A stretch of 64,000 nt of DNA from Candidatus Devosia phytovorans (GTDB lineage: Bacteria > Pseudomonadota > Alphaproteobacteria > Rhizobiales > Devosiaceae): assembly GCA_029202405.1 (NCBI GenBank), contig CP119312.1, positions 1,679,001 to 1,743,000 on the forward strand. Direction: 5' to 3'. Within the stretch, counting starts at the first letter, position 1. Each line of letters opens with the position of its first letter. The notes under the pieces were generated by a model. It ran no database searches. It saw nothing but the letters and a program-made list of their open reading frames with translations, and was not told the origin of the DNA. Both the position numbers and the translations under genes were made by a program. Positions 1 to 7,936 of the stretch are shown here, in pieces.

Positions 1-803
1 TCGGGGCCCGCCTTGCCCATGAAATGATCGCGCGAGGACCAGATGATCTCGCCTTCCGAACAATCCATGGTCCATTCGCCAGCCCAGGGGGTGACCGGGC
101 CCGAGCTCATCCAGCTGCCGCGATAGGAAACAATGGTGCCCTTCTCGAATTCGAGGGTCGCGACACCGATCGGGTGATGGCCAAAGGGGCTGGCTGCCGG
201 GTTCCAGGTGCGGCAGGAAACGCGCTTCGGCTCGTCGCCCAGCACCATGCGCATCAGATCGAAATGGTGGATCGACATGTCGGCCAGCAGCGGATCGGGC
301 ATGTCCCAATAGCGATAGCCCTGGCTTGGTGCGTGGCGGCGGAATTCGATGGAGACGAGGTTCACCGGGCCGAATTTCTGCGCGCCGATCAGTTCGGCAG
401 CGGCAATCGGGGCGGGCTGGAAGCGGTAGTTCTGGCTGACCATCAGCACGCGGCCATTGGCGCGGGCGAGTTCCACCAGTTCCTTGGCCTGAGCAATGGT
501 CGAGGCGAAGGGTTTTTCGACGAGCACATTGAAGCCCAGCTCGAGGCAGCGCTTGACCACGGGATAATGCGCCTCGGTGCGCAGCGTGCAGATGGCGAGG
601 TCCGCCTCGACGCCCTTGGCAGCCTCGTCGAGGCTCAGGAAGCAGCGCTTGTCCTCGACACCCAGCTCATCCTGCACGCGCTTTATGGCGTCGGGATTGC
701 TATCCACATAGCCCACCATGTGGATGTTGGGAACTTTGGGGATAACTTCCTTCGTCCAGCTGAATCCCCAGTGTCCCAGGCCGACTTGGATCGCCTTGAC
801 CAT
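1..803 (-). CDS. Gfo/Idh/MocA-family oxidoreductase (3' end cut by window edge)
   Basis: Read on the minus strand from ATG at 803, preceded by an AAGGAG ribosome site 8 bases away; the frame stays open to base 1, so about 267 residues are visible and the C-terminus is missing. The N-terminus is a Rossmann fold (IQVGLGHWG, residues 5-13). The family's VEKPF motif lies at 95-99 and a HHFDL segment at about 179, typical of the substrate-binding half. Members oxidise or reduce sugars, inositols or related polyols with NAD(P). The substrate cannot be told from this fragment, and no transporter or kinase neighbour is visible. The downstream operon partner, if any, is outside the window. Confidence 0.88.
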   Translation of the reverse strand, partial: MVKAIQVGLGHWGFSWTKEVIPKVPNIHMVGYVDSNPDAIKRVQDELGVEDKRCFLSLDEAAKGVEADLAICTLRTEAHYPVVKRCLELGFNVLVEKPFASTIAQAKELVELARANGRVLMVSQNYRFQPAPIAAAELIGAQKFGPVNLVSIEFRRHAPSQGYRYWDMPDPLLADMSIHHFDLMRMVLGDEPKRVSCRTWNPAASPFGHHPIGVATLEFEKGTIVSYRGSWMSSGPVTPWAGEWTMDCSEGEIIWSSRDHFMGKAGP

Positions 804-884
804 GTGGATAACTCCTTTGGTTGTGCCCCCGGTGGTACAACATTGGATGCTTCGGGTTCGTTTCGAGCCCTCCGCATACTCGGT

Positions 885-1013
885 GTCACCCCGGCCTTGA
901 GCCGGGGCCTATCTTGAGATCGCTCTGCAGCCGCAAGGTGGTTGTGGCTTGCAGAGCGACTTGGCGGCCGGTCACACATCTCGGGATGGGCCCCGGCTCA
1001 AGGCCGGGGTGAC
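885..1013. repeat. REP-like paired palindromic element
   Basis: Two 25-base arms at 885-909 and 989-1013 are perfect reverse complements of each other, and each arm also holds its own short palindrome around CCGGCCTTGAGCCGG. Between them lies a second inverted pair, CGCTCTGCA at 921-929 and TGCAGAGCG at 950-958. The whole can fold into one long cruciform or RNA hairpin. It sits in the gap upstream of the truncated oxidoreductase and downstream of lpdA. The arrangement is that of intergenic REP/BIME repeats; it has no T-run, so it is not a classical terminator. Confidence 0.75.
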
Positions 1014-1049
1014 ATCGAGAATGGGGTGAGGCCGCAGCAAATCCTGCCC

Positions 1050-2489
1050 TTAGATATTCAGCGCGCGGCCATAGGCATCGAGCACCGATTCCTTCATCGA
1101 CTCGCTGAGGGTCGGATGCGGGAAGATGGTGTGGATCAGCTCTTCCTCGGTGGTTTCGAGGTTCATGGCGATGACAAAACCCTGGATCAGCTCGGTGACT
1201 TCGGCGCCAACCATATGGGCACCGAGGAGTTCGCCGGTCTTGGCGTCGAAAATGGTCTTCACCAGGCCATCGGGCTCGCCAAGAGCAATGGCCTTGCCGT
1301 TGCCGACGAAGGGGAAGCGACCGACCTTGATCTCGCGACCGGCTTCCTTGGCCTTGGCTTCGGTCAAGCCGACGCTGGCAACCTGCGGCTCGCAATAGGT
1401 GCAGCCGGGGACCTTGGTCTTGTCGAGGCCGTGGACCTTCATGCCCGCGATCTTTTCGACGGTGATGACGGCTTCATGCTCGGCCTTGTGGGCCAGCATC
1501 GGCGGGCCGGCGACGTCGCCGATGGCCCAGATGCCTTCCACGCTGGTCTTACCATAGCCATCGATGACGATGGCGCCGCGCTCGGTCTTGACGCCGACCG
1601 TCTCGAGGCCAAGGCCTTCGATATTGCACTGCACGCCAATGGCCGAGATCAGCTTTTCGCCAGCGATCTGCTGCTTGTCGCCATTCTTGAGCTCGACATG
1701 AGCGATGACGCCGTCCGCGGTCTTTTCGACCTTGGCGACCTTGGCATCGGTCAGGATCTTGATGCCGCGCTTTTCCAGCCGCTTGCGGGCGAGACCGGCG
1801 ATCTCGGCATCCTCAACGGGCATGATCTGCGGCAGCAGCTCGATGATGGTCACTTCGGCGCCCATGGAGCGGTAGAAGGAGGCGAACTCGACACCGATGG
1901 CGCCCGAACCCATCACGACCAGCGACTTGGGCATCGCGGTGGGCTTCATGGCTTCGAAATAGGTCCAGATCTTGTCGCCATCGGGCTCGATGCCCGGCAG
2001 GACGCGCGGACGGGCGCCGGTGGCGATGATGATGTTCTTGGCCTTGTACGTGCCCTCGCCCAGCGCATTCTTGGGCGGCGGAACCTGCGGCTGCTGGATG
2101 GTTTTCTTGGTGGGCGCGACCTTGACCTCGCCCTTGCCGGTGATGACGGCTTCGCCCCAGATCGTGTCGATCTTGTTCTTCTTCATGAGGAACTGGACGC
2201 CATTGTTCATCTGGGCGGCAATGGCGCGCGAGCGCTTGACCACGCCGTCGATATCGACGCTGAACTTTTCGGCGACGAGGCCATAGTCCTTGGCGTGGGT
2301 CATGTGGCCGTAGATTTCGGCCGAGCGGAGCAGCGCCTTGGTCGGGATGCAGCCCCAGTTGGAGCAGATGCCGGCCATGTGCTCGCGCTCGATGATGCCC
2401 ACCTTCATGCCAAGCTGCGCGCCGCGGATGGCGGCAACATAGCCGCCCGGGCCGGCGCCGATGACGAGAAGATCGTATTGGTCAGCCAT
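1050..2489 (-). CDS. lpdA: Dihydrolipoyl dehydrogenase (E3) of pyruvate dehydrogenase
   Basis: Flavoprotein disulfide reductase of 479 residues that reoxidises dihydrolipoyl groups of the E2 core with NAD. The FAD Rossmann motif GAGPGG is at residues 11-16 and the redox pair at Cys42/Cys47 (CSNWGC). The NAD-binding motif is GSGAIGVEFAS, and the C-terminal catalytic base is the His in FPHPTLSE. The CSNWGC form and an insert of about 20 residues near position 130 are as in PDH-linked E3 of alphaproteobacteria rather than the classic CLNVGC. ATG start has GGAGG 5 bases upstream. It is the last gene of the pdhA-pdhB-pdhC run on the minus strand. Confidence 0.96.
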   Translation of the reverse strand: MADQYDLLVIGAGPGGYVAAIRGAQLGMKVGIIEREHMAGICSNWGCIPTKALLRSAEIYGHMTHAKDYGLVAEKFSVDIDGVVKRSRAIAAQMNNGVQFLMKKNKIDTIWGEAVITGKGEVKVAPTKKTIQQPQVPPPKNALGEGTYKAKNIIIATGARPRVLPGIEPDGDKIWTYFEAMKPTAMPKSLVVMGSGAIGVEFASFYRSMGAEVTIIELLPQIMPVEDAEIAGLARKRLEKRGIKILTDAKVAKVEKTADGVIAHVELKNGDKQQIAGEKLISAIGVQCNIEGLGLETVGVKTERGAIVIDGYGKTSVEGIWAIGDVAGPPMLAHKAEHEAVITVEKIAGMKVHGLDKTKVPGCTYCEPQVASVGLTEAKAKEAGREIKVGRFPFVGNGKAIALGEPDGLVKTIFDAKTGELLGAHMVGAEVTELIQGFVIAMNLETTEEELIHTIFPHPTLSESMKESVLDAYGRALNI

Positions 2490-2519
2490 CTGGGCCTCCA
2501 GTAAGTCGAAACGGGTGGG

Positions 2520-3167
2520 TCAGAGACCCAGAATGGATTTGACGACGGGGATCAGCCCCGTGCCGATAGCGCGTGTATTGGCGGGGTCGAGATGGACCCC
2601 GTCGGTCGGATCGGCATGGGCCACGTCGGCGGCGTCATAGAAATGGGCGCCGTATTCTGCGGCGCGGGTGCGGTAGTAGCCGGCCATCAGCTTTGACTGG
2701 GCGATCGCCGGCTCGCCGCCGAAATGGATGCCCATTTCGGCATGGTTCGTTGCCACCAGATGCGGTGGGCTGACGATCAGCATCTTGGGCGCGGTCTCGC
2801 CGGGATTGACGAACTGGCCCAGCACGGTCTGCATCAGCTTGCGAATGCCATAGGAGGCGGTGATGGCGCGGCCGTGGATGGCGGGCTTCAGATCATTGGA
2901 GCCCAGCATGATGATGACGAGATCAAGCGGCTTATGGGTATCGAGCAGCACTGGCAGGATGCGGGCGCCATTGCGATCCGAGGAGGCCGAGCCATCGTCG
3001 AAGGCCGTGGTGCGACCACCTAGACCCTCGGCAAAGACGCGGGCGCGGCCATCCAGCCCCTGTTCGAGAACAGACGGCCAGCGGTTCTCATAGGCGTGCC
3101 GCAGCCCATCGGGCTGCGGATTGGCGCCGTAGGTCAGGCTGTCGCCATAGGCGAGGATGGTTTTCAT
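2520..3167 (-). CDS. SGNH/GDSL-family hydrolase
   Basis: Esterase-type hydrolase of 215 residues with the SGNH blocks in order: YGDSLTYG (nucleophile Ser10), a Gly block (EGLGGRTT), GSND (Asn at about 95) and the C-terminal DGVHLD holding catalytic Asp and His. No signal peptide is seen, so it is probably cytoplasmic. Similar enzymes act as arylesterases, acyl thioesterases or carbohydrate esterases; the true substrate is unknown. It lies 30 bases upstream of lpdA and 9 bases downstream of the pdhC stop, so it is transcribed within the PDH operon. Whether it serves the complex, for example as a thioesterase, is only a guess. Confidence 0.88.
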   Translation of the reverse strand: MKTILAYGDSLTYGANPQPDGLRHAYENRWPSVLEQGLDGRARVFAEGLGGRTTAFDDGSASSDRNGARILPVLLDTHKPLDLVIIMLGSNDLKPAIHGRAITASYGIRKLMQTVLGQFVNPGETAPKMLIVSPPHLVATNHAEMGIHFGGEPAIAQSKLMAGYYRTRAAEYGAHFYDAADVAHADPTDGVHLDPANTRAIGTGLIPVVKSILGL

Positions 3168-3176
3168 GGAGGCTCC

Positions 3177-4550
3177 CTAGGCCAGCATCATCACCGGGTT
3201 TTCGATCAGGCTCTTGAAGACGCCGAGCACTTCGGCACCCAGGGCGCCATCGACGGCGCGATGGTCGACCGAAAGGGTGACGGTCATGAACTGGGCGGTC
3301 TTGACCTGGCCCTTGTCGGCATAGACGCGCTCTTCGCCGGCGCCGACCGCAAGGATGGTGCCATGCGGCGGGTTGATGACGGCGGCGAATTCGCGAATGC
3401 CGAACATCCCGAGGTTCGAGACCGAGGAGGAACCGCCCTGATATTCATGGGGCGCGAGCTTCTTGGACTTGGCGCGACCTGCGAGATCCTTGACCTCGTC
3501 GGAGATCTGGCGAAGCGTCTTGGTGTCGGCTGCCTTGACGACGGGGGTGAAGAGACCGCCGGGCACGGAGACGGCAACCGCCACATCCGAGCGCTTGTGA
3601 TAGAGGATGGAGTCGCCGGCCCAGGTGGCATTGGCCATGGGGACGCGCTGCAGGGCGACGGCCCAGGCCTTCATGACGAAGTCATTGACCGAGAGCTTGT
3701 ATTCCGGCTTGCCGTCCTTGGACTTGGGGGCGAGCGCGTTGATCTGCTCGCGGGCGGCCATCAAGCTGTCGATCTTGCAATCGAGCGTCAGGTAGAAATG
3801 GGGAACGGTCTGCTTGCTCTCGGTGAGGCGGGCGGCCACGACCTTGCGCATGCCATCGTTGGGGACGAGCTCGTAGGCGCCTTCCTCGTAAAGGCCGATG
3901 ACCTGGTTCCGGCTCATGCCGGTCGGGGCGGCGCCAGCAGCGGCCGGGGCGGAAGCCGCAGCCTTGAGCGGGGTCCTGCCGGACTTGGCGGCTTCGACGT
4001 CGGATTTGACGACGCGGCCCTTGGGGCCAGTGCCGGAGATGGCCGAAACATCGATGCCGGCTTCCTTGGCGAGGCGACGGGCGAGCGGCGAGGCGAAGAC
4101 CTTGCCACCTTCGGTCTTGGCCGGAGCGGGCTTGGCGGCAGCAGGAGCGCTGGAGCCGGTGTTGGCATTGGTGTCGGCCTTGGCGGTCGGCGCGGTCTGC
4201 GTTGCGGCATCGGCGCGCGTGACAGTGCCCGCATCGGCTGTCTCGGCCTTCGGTGCTTCCGCCTTGGGCGCTTCGGCCTTGGGGGCGGCAACGGCGCTGG
4301 CGTCTTCGCCTTCCTGCAGCAGGACAGCGATGACGGCGTTGACCTTCACATTGTCGGTGCCTTCGGCGACGAGGATCTTGCCGATCTTGCCTTCGTCGAC
4401 GGCTTCGACTTCCATCGTCGCCTTGTCGGTTTCGATTTCGGCGATGACGTCACCGGAGGAGACCGAGTCGCCTTCCTTGACGTGCCATTTGGCGAGCTTG
4501 CCCTCTTCCATCGTCGGAGAGAGCGCCGGCATGGTGATATCGATTGGCAT
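3177..4550 (-). CDS. pdhC: Dihydrolipoamide acetyltransferase (PDH E2)
   Basis: Core acetyltransferase of the pyruvate dehydrogenase complex, 457 residues. One lipoyl domain is at 1-80 with the lipoylated lysine in ETDKATMEVE (Lys43). An Ala/Pro/Glu/Lys-rich swinging linker (about 85-145) follows, with repeated KAEAP units. Next comes the peripheral subunit-binding domain (ASPLARRLAKEAGID, about 155-190) and the catalytic domain, ending with DHRAVDG (His430, Asp434). The ATG has AAGGAG 7 bases upstream, and that site overlaps the stop region of pdhB, so translation is likely coupled. It receives acetyl from E1 and hands reduced lipoate to lpdA. Confidence 0.96.
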   Translation of the reverse strand: MPIDITMPALSPTMEEGKLAKWHVKEGDSVSSGDVIAEIETDKATMEVEAVDEGKIGKILVAEGTDNVKVNAVIAVLLQEGEDASAVAAPKAEAPKAEAPKAETADAGTVTRADAATQTAPTAKADTNANTGSSAPAAAKPAPAKTEGGKVFASPLARRLAKEAGIDVSAISGTGPKGRVVKSDVEAAKSGRTPLKAAASAPAAAGAAPTGMSRNQVIGLYEEGAYELVPNDGMRKVVAARLTESKQTVPHFYLTLDCKIDSLMAAREQINALAPKSKDGKPEYKLSVNDFVMKAWAVALQRVPMANATWAGDSILYHKRSDVAVAVSVPGGLFTPVVKAADTKTLRQISDEVKDLAGRAKSKKLAPHEYQGGSSSVSNLGMFGIREFAAVINPPHGTILAVGAGEERVYADKGQVKTAQFMTVTLSVDHRAVDGALGAEVLGVFKSLIENPVMMLA

Positions 4551-4561
4551 CCCGGTTCTCC

Positions 4562-5950
4562 TTACGAGCGGTAGGTCACGGCGTTGACGGCCGCGATCAC
4601 TTCATCGACGTTGGGCAAGGCCAGCTTTTCGAGGTTGGCGGCATAGGGCATGGGCACGTCCTTGCCGGTGACGCGCATGACGGGCGCGTCGAGATAGTCG
4701 AAGGCCTGTTCCATGACGCGGGCCGAGATGTCGGCGCCGATGCCGCCCTGGGGCCAGCCTTCTTCCACGGTGACGAGGCGACCGGTCTTTTTCACCGACT
4801 CGATGACCGTGTCGATATCGAGCGGGCGCAGGGTGCGCAGGTCGATCAGTTCGACGTCGACGCCGGCCGCGACCAGCTTTTCGGTGGCCTGGGTGGCGTA
4901 GCGCATGCCCATGGAGAAGGAGACGATGGTGACATCGCTACCCTTGCGGGCGATGCGGGCCTTGCCGATCGGCAGCAGGAAATCATCGACCTTGGGGACG
5001 AGACCCGTCGAGCCATAGAGGATTTCGTTTTCGAGGAAGACGACGGGGTTCGGCGAGCGGATGGCGGACTTCAGCAGGCCCTTGGCGTCGGCGGCGCTAT
5101 AGGGCGCAATGACGGTGAGGCCGGGAACGTGGGCATACCAGGCCGAATAGTCCTGGGAGTGCTGGGCGCCGACGCGGGCGGCCGGGCCGTTGGGGCCGCG
5201 GAAGACCATGGGCGCGGTGACCTGGCCACCGGACATGTAGAGCTGCTTGGCGGCGGAGTTGATGATCTGGTCGATTGCCTGCATGGCAAAATTCCAGGTC
5301 ATGAATTCGACGATCGGCTTGAGGCCGGCAAAGGCGGCGCCAACGGCAAGACCGGCAAAGCCGTGCTCGGTGATCGGGGTGTCGATGATGCGCTGGGGGC
5401 CGAATTCCTGCAGCAGGTTCTGGGTGATCTTGTAGGCGCCCTGGTATTCGGCGACTTCCTCGCCCATGACGAAGACGTCCTTGTCGCGGCGCAGCTCTTC
5501 GGCCATGGCCTCGTTGAGCGCCTGGCGGACGGTCATTTCGACCATTTCGACGCCTTCGGGCAGGTCCGGATCGCTGTCGGCCTGGAATTTCGGCGCAGCG
5601 GGGACGGCAGCCTGCGACGGCGCGGCTTCGGCGGCCTTTTCGGCAGCAACGACCGGCGCTTCGGAGGGCTCGGGGGCAGTCTTGGCGACCGGGGTGGCTT
5701 CCGCTGTTTCGCCTTCAGCCAACACCAGCGCGATCGGGGTGTTCACGAGAACGCCCTCGGTGCCTTCGGCGATGAGCAATTCCTTGACCACGCCCTCGTC
5801 GACCGACTCGACTTCCATGGTCGCCTTGTCGGTTTCGATCTCGGCCAGCACGTCGCCGGACTTGACGGTATCGCCGACCTTGACCAGCCACTTGGACAGC
5901 TTGCCCTCTTCCATGGTGGGCGACAGCGCAGGCATCAGGATTTGGGGCAT
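4562..5950 (-). CDS. pdhB: Pyruvate dehydrogenase E1 beta subunit with N-terminal lipoyl domain
   Basis: E1-beta of 462 residues, longer than the usual 330 because it carries its own lipoyl domain (residues 1-78, lipoyl Lys42 in ETDKATMEVE). An Ala/Pro/Glu linker follows, and then the transketolase-like pyrimidine-binding and C-terminal domains (from about 135; EEVAEYQGAYK, EGWPQGGIG). A lipoylated E1-beta is a known trait of alphaproteobacterial PDH. With PdhA it decarboxylates pyruvate using thiamine diphosphate. ATG is preceded by TGGAGA. Only one base separates it from the small membrane protein gene upstream. Confidence 0.96.
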   Translation of the reverse strand: MPQILMPALSPTMEEGKLSKWLVKVGDTVKSGDVLAEIETDKATMEVESVDEGVVKELLIAEGTEGVLVNTPIALVLAEGETAEATPVAKTAPEPSEAPVVAAEKAAEAAPSQAAVPAAPKFQADSDPDLPEGVEMVEMTVRQALNEAMAEELRRDKDVFVMGEEVAEYQGAYKITQNLLQEFGPQRIIDTPITEHGFAGLAVGAAFAGLKPIVEFMTWNFAMQAIDQIINSAAKQLYMSGGQVTAPMVFRGPNGPAARVGAQHSQDYSAWYAHVPGLTVIAPYSAADAKGLLKSAIRSPNPVVFLENEILYGSTGLVPKVDDFLLPIGKARIARKGSDVTIVSFSMGMRYATQATEKLVAAGVDVELIDLRTLRPLDIDTVIESVKKTGRLVTVEEGWPQGGIGADISARVMEQAFDYLDAPVMRVTGKDVPMPYAANLEKLALPNVDEVIAAVNAVTYRS

Positions 5951-5951
5951 A

Positions 5952-6335
5952 TCAGCTCTCCAGGATATTTTGGGCGCCGGGCATCAGAGCCACGCGGCGA
6001 AGGTCGAAATGGAATGCGGGAACGGCGCGGCCGTGGTCGATCATCGCCGTCTCGGCCGGGGTGGCCGGCCGGTTGACGCTCCAGCTGCTGAGCGCCAGGC
6101 CAAGCAGCAGGAAGACGACGAAAGCGATGACGGCGCGCTTGTAGATATTGAGCGGCTGGGCGGCGGCCGGGCCGGCCTTTTGCGCCAGCTGGCGGAATTT
6201 CCACCAGCCCAGCGGCATGAAGCCGGCCAGATTTTCGCTGGCCGGTGCCACGCGGATAATGGCGACGGCCTGAAGGACCGCCACGACCAGCGTGAGCACC
6301 ATGAACAGCAGAATGACCCCGAGCAGGACGCTCAT
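5952..6335 (-). CDS. Small two-helix membrane protein inside the PDH operon
   Basis: Unrecognised 127-residue protein. Hydrophobic segments at about 3-27 and 66-86 look like two membrane helices, separated by a loop with a GWWKFRQLAQKAG stretch. The C-terminal 40 residues are polar and end FHFDLRRVALMPGAQNILES. The start at 6335 has GAGG 6 bases upstream; its stop is one base from the pdhB start and its start is 8 bases from the pdhA stop, so it must be co-transcribed and probably translationally coupled with both E1 subunits. Codon use looks like that of its neighbours. No family assigned; a role at the membrane linked to PDH is only suggested by position. Confidence 0.8.
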   Translation of the reverse strand: MSVLLGVILLFMVLTLVVAVLQAVAIIRVAPASENLAGFMPLGWWKFRQLAQKAGPAAAQPLNIYKRAVIAFVVFLLLGLALSSWSVNRPATPAETAMIDHGRAVPAFHFDLRRVALMPGAQNILES

Positions 6336-6343
6336 CTATGGCC

Positions 6344-7363
6344 TCAGGCGCTGATGGTGATGTCGGTCCAGAGCTCGGACGCAGCCGGCTCGGGATCGTT
6401 GGTGGCGAAATCAGCGGCCTCGGTGACGACGGCGCGGATGTCGCTCTCGATCTTCTTGAGCTCTTCCTCGGTGAGGACGCCGCCTTCGAGCAGACGCGCC
6501 TTGACCTGTTCGATCGGGTCGCGCTCCTGGCGATACTTGGTCACTTCGTCCTTGGAGCGATATTTCGCCGGGTCGGACATGGAGTGGCCACGATAGCGGT
6601 AGGTCAGCATTTCGAGGATGAACGGGCCCTTGCCGGAACGGGCATGCTCGATGGCGCGCTTGGCGGCATCATAGACCATGCGGACGTCCATGCCGTCGAC
6701 CTGCTCGCCCGGAATGTCGAAGGACGCGCCGCGCATGGAGAAGTCGGTGGTGGCCGCGGCACGCTCGATCGAAGTGCCCATGGCGTATTTGTTGTTCTCG
6801 ATGACGAAAACGACCGGCAGGTTCCACAGCTTGGCCATGTTGAAGGTCTCGTAGACCTGGCCCTGGTTTGCAGCGCCGTCGCCGAAATAGGCGAGCGAAA
6901 CGGAATTGTCGCCCTTGTATTTGGCAGCGAAGGCAAGGCCTGCGCCAAGCGAGACCTGGGCACCGACGATGCCATTGCCGCCATAGAACTTGTGCTCGTT
7001 GGAGAACATGTGCATCGAGCCGCCCTTGCCCTTCGACAAGCCGCCCTGGCGGCCGGTCAGCTCGGCCATGACGCCCTTGGGGTCGAGGCCCATGACAAGC
7101 ATGTGGCCGTGGTCGCGATAGCCGGTGATCTGGGCATCCTTGCCCTTCTCGCTGGCCATGGTGATGCCGGTGACCACGGCTTCCTGGCCAATATAGAGAT
7201 GGCAGAAGCCGCCGATGAGGCCCATGCCGTACATCTGGCCGGCCTTTTCCTCGAAGCGCCGGATGAGCAGCATTTCGCGATAGGCCTCGAGCTCCTGCTC
7301 CTTGGTCAGTTCAGGGATATTGGATTGCGTCTTGGCTTTGGTCGCCACAGCTTTACGCGCCAT
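6344..7363 (-). CDS. pdhA: Pyruvate dehydrogenase E1 alpha subunit
   Basis: E1-alpha, 339 residues, carrying the thiamine diphosphate motif GDGAANQGQVYETFN...ENN and the phosphorylation-loop region YRYRGHSMSDPAKYRS. The start was placed at 7363 (MARKAVATK) because GGAG lies 7 bases upstream and the frame further upstream has no ribosome site and reads as non-family sequence. First gene of pdhA-(membrane protein)-pdhB-pdhC-(SGNH)-lpdA. The 115-base gap upstream contains a small dyad, TGGCC-N7-GGCCA at 7397-7413, which may be part of the promoter region; this was not tested. Confidence 0.96.
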   Translation of the reverse strand: MARKAVATKAKTQSNIPELTKEQELEAYREMLLIRRFEEKAGQMYGMGLIGGFCHLYIGQEAVVTGITMASEKGKDAQITGYRDHGHMLVMGLDPKGVMAELTGRQGGLSKGKGGSMHMFSNEHKFYGGNGIVGAQVSLGAGLAFAAKYKGDNSVSLAYFGDGAANQGQVYETFNMAKLWNLPVVFVIENNKYAMGTSIERAAATTDFSMRGASFDIPGEQVDGMDVRMVYDAAKRAIEHARSGKGPFILEMLTYRYRGHSMSDPAKYRSKDEVTKYRQERDPIEQVKARLLEGGVLTEEELKKIESDIRAVVTEAADFATNDPEPAASELWTDITISA

Positions 7364-7478
7364 TGTGAACGCTCCGCGAGGAATGGAATTGCTGGTTGGC
7401 CGGGATCTGGCCACATATGCGTAACATACTTCAAGCCATCGGCAGAAAGCAATGCCCGTGCGCTCGAACGGAACAGCG

Positions 7479-7877
7479 CTAGAGGATTGAATCTGCACGC
7501 AAAAGATCAGTTAACTGATCTGCGGCTAATTCCTCAAATTTACCAGAAAGCGGTTTACCTGTCGCCGGATCGACCATGACGATGACGTCGTCGGCATTGG
7601 CCATGTTCAACAGGGCGCGGGCGCGCTCGGTGACGATATCAGGATCGAGCCGGCGTGTATCCATCAGCGTCGCACGGTGACGATAAACATCGATCTCTGC
7701 CTGCAGTGCGGCCGAACGCGCCTTGAGCTGATCGATGTCGAGCAGGATCTGGGTCCGATTCTCGATGCCGAACTGCCCATCGATGGCCGAGAAACCGAGA
7801 TAGCCCTGAAATCCAAGCAATGCCACGGTCATGGCCAGTGGGCGCCAGATGGCAGGACGTTTGAGGCGGGTGGACAT
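7479..7877 (-). CDS. FtsB/DivIC-family septum formation initiator
   Basis: Single-span cell-division protein of 132 residues. A short cytoplasmic N-terminus rich in Arg/Lys is followed by a membrane helix (about 14-32, MTVALLGFQGYLGFSAI), then a coiled coil (about 45-75, LLDIDQLKARSAALQAEID). A periplasmic tail with DPDIVTERARALLNMA, the conserved DivIC region, comes next. An in-frame ATG at 7916 would add 13 residues; neither start has a strong ribosome site. In many alphaproteobacteria this gene lies directly upstream of pdhA, as here. An 18-base perfect palindrome overlaps its last codons (7504-7521). Confidence 0.85.
   Translation of the reverse strand: MSTRLKRPAIWRPLAMTVALLGFQGYLGFSAIDGQFGIENRTQILLDIDQLKARSAALQAEIDVYRHRATLMDTRRLDPDIVTERARALLNMANADDVIVMVDPATGKPLSGKFEELAADQLTDLLRADSIL
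7504..7521. other. 18-base perfect palindrome at the end of the ftsB-like gene
   Basis: AGATCAGTTAACTGATCT reads the same on both strands. It lies inside the coding sequence, over the residues ADQLTDL, about 140 bases upstream of the pdhA start. It could be a protein-binding site for pdhA control or chance in coding sequence. Confidence 0.5.
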
Positions 7878-7936
7878 GGGCAAACCGTGGCTGAACGCCG
7901 ATACCATGCCTGACAATGACTTAACGCCGGGTTTCG

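Noticed and set aside
803..811. TGTGGATAA, a perfect E. coli-type DnaA box
   Set aside because: It overlaps the start codon of the oxidoreductase gene, stands alone and has no AT-rich partner region, so it is not evidence for an origin.
942..2504. Long plus-strand frame of 520 codons opposite lpdA
   Set aside because: It is the antisense of a well-recognised gene and has the Asp/Gly/His/Leu-rich composition typical of shadow frames in high-GC coding DNA.
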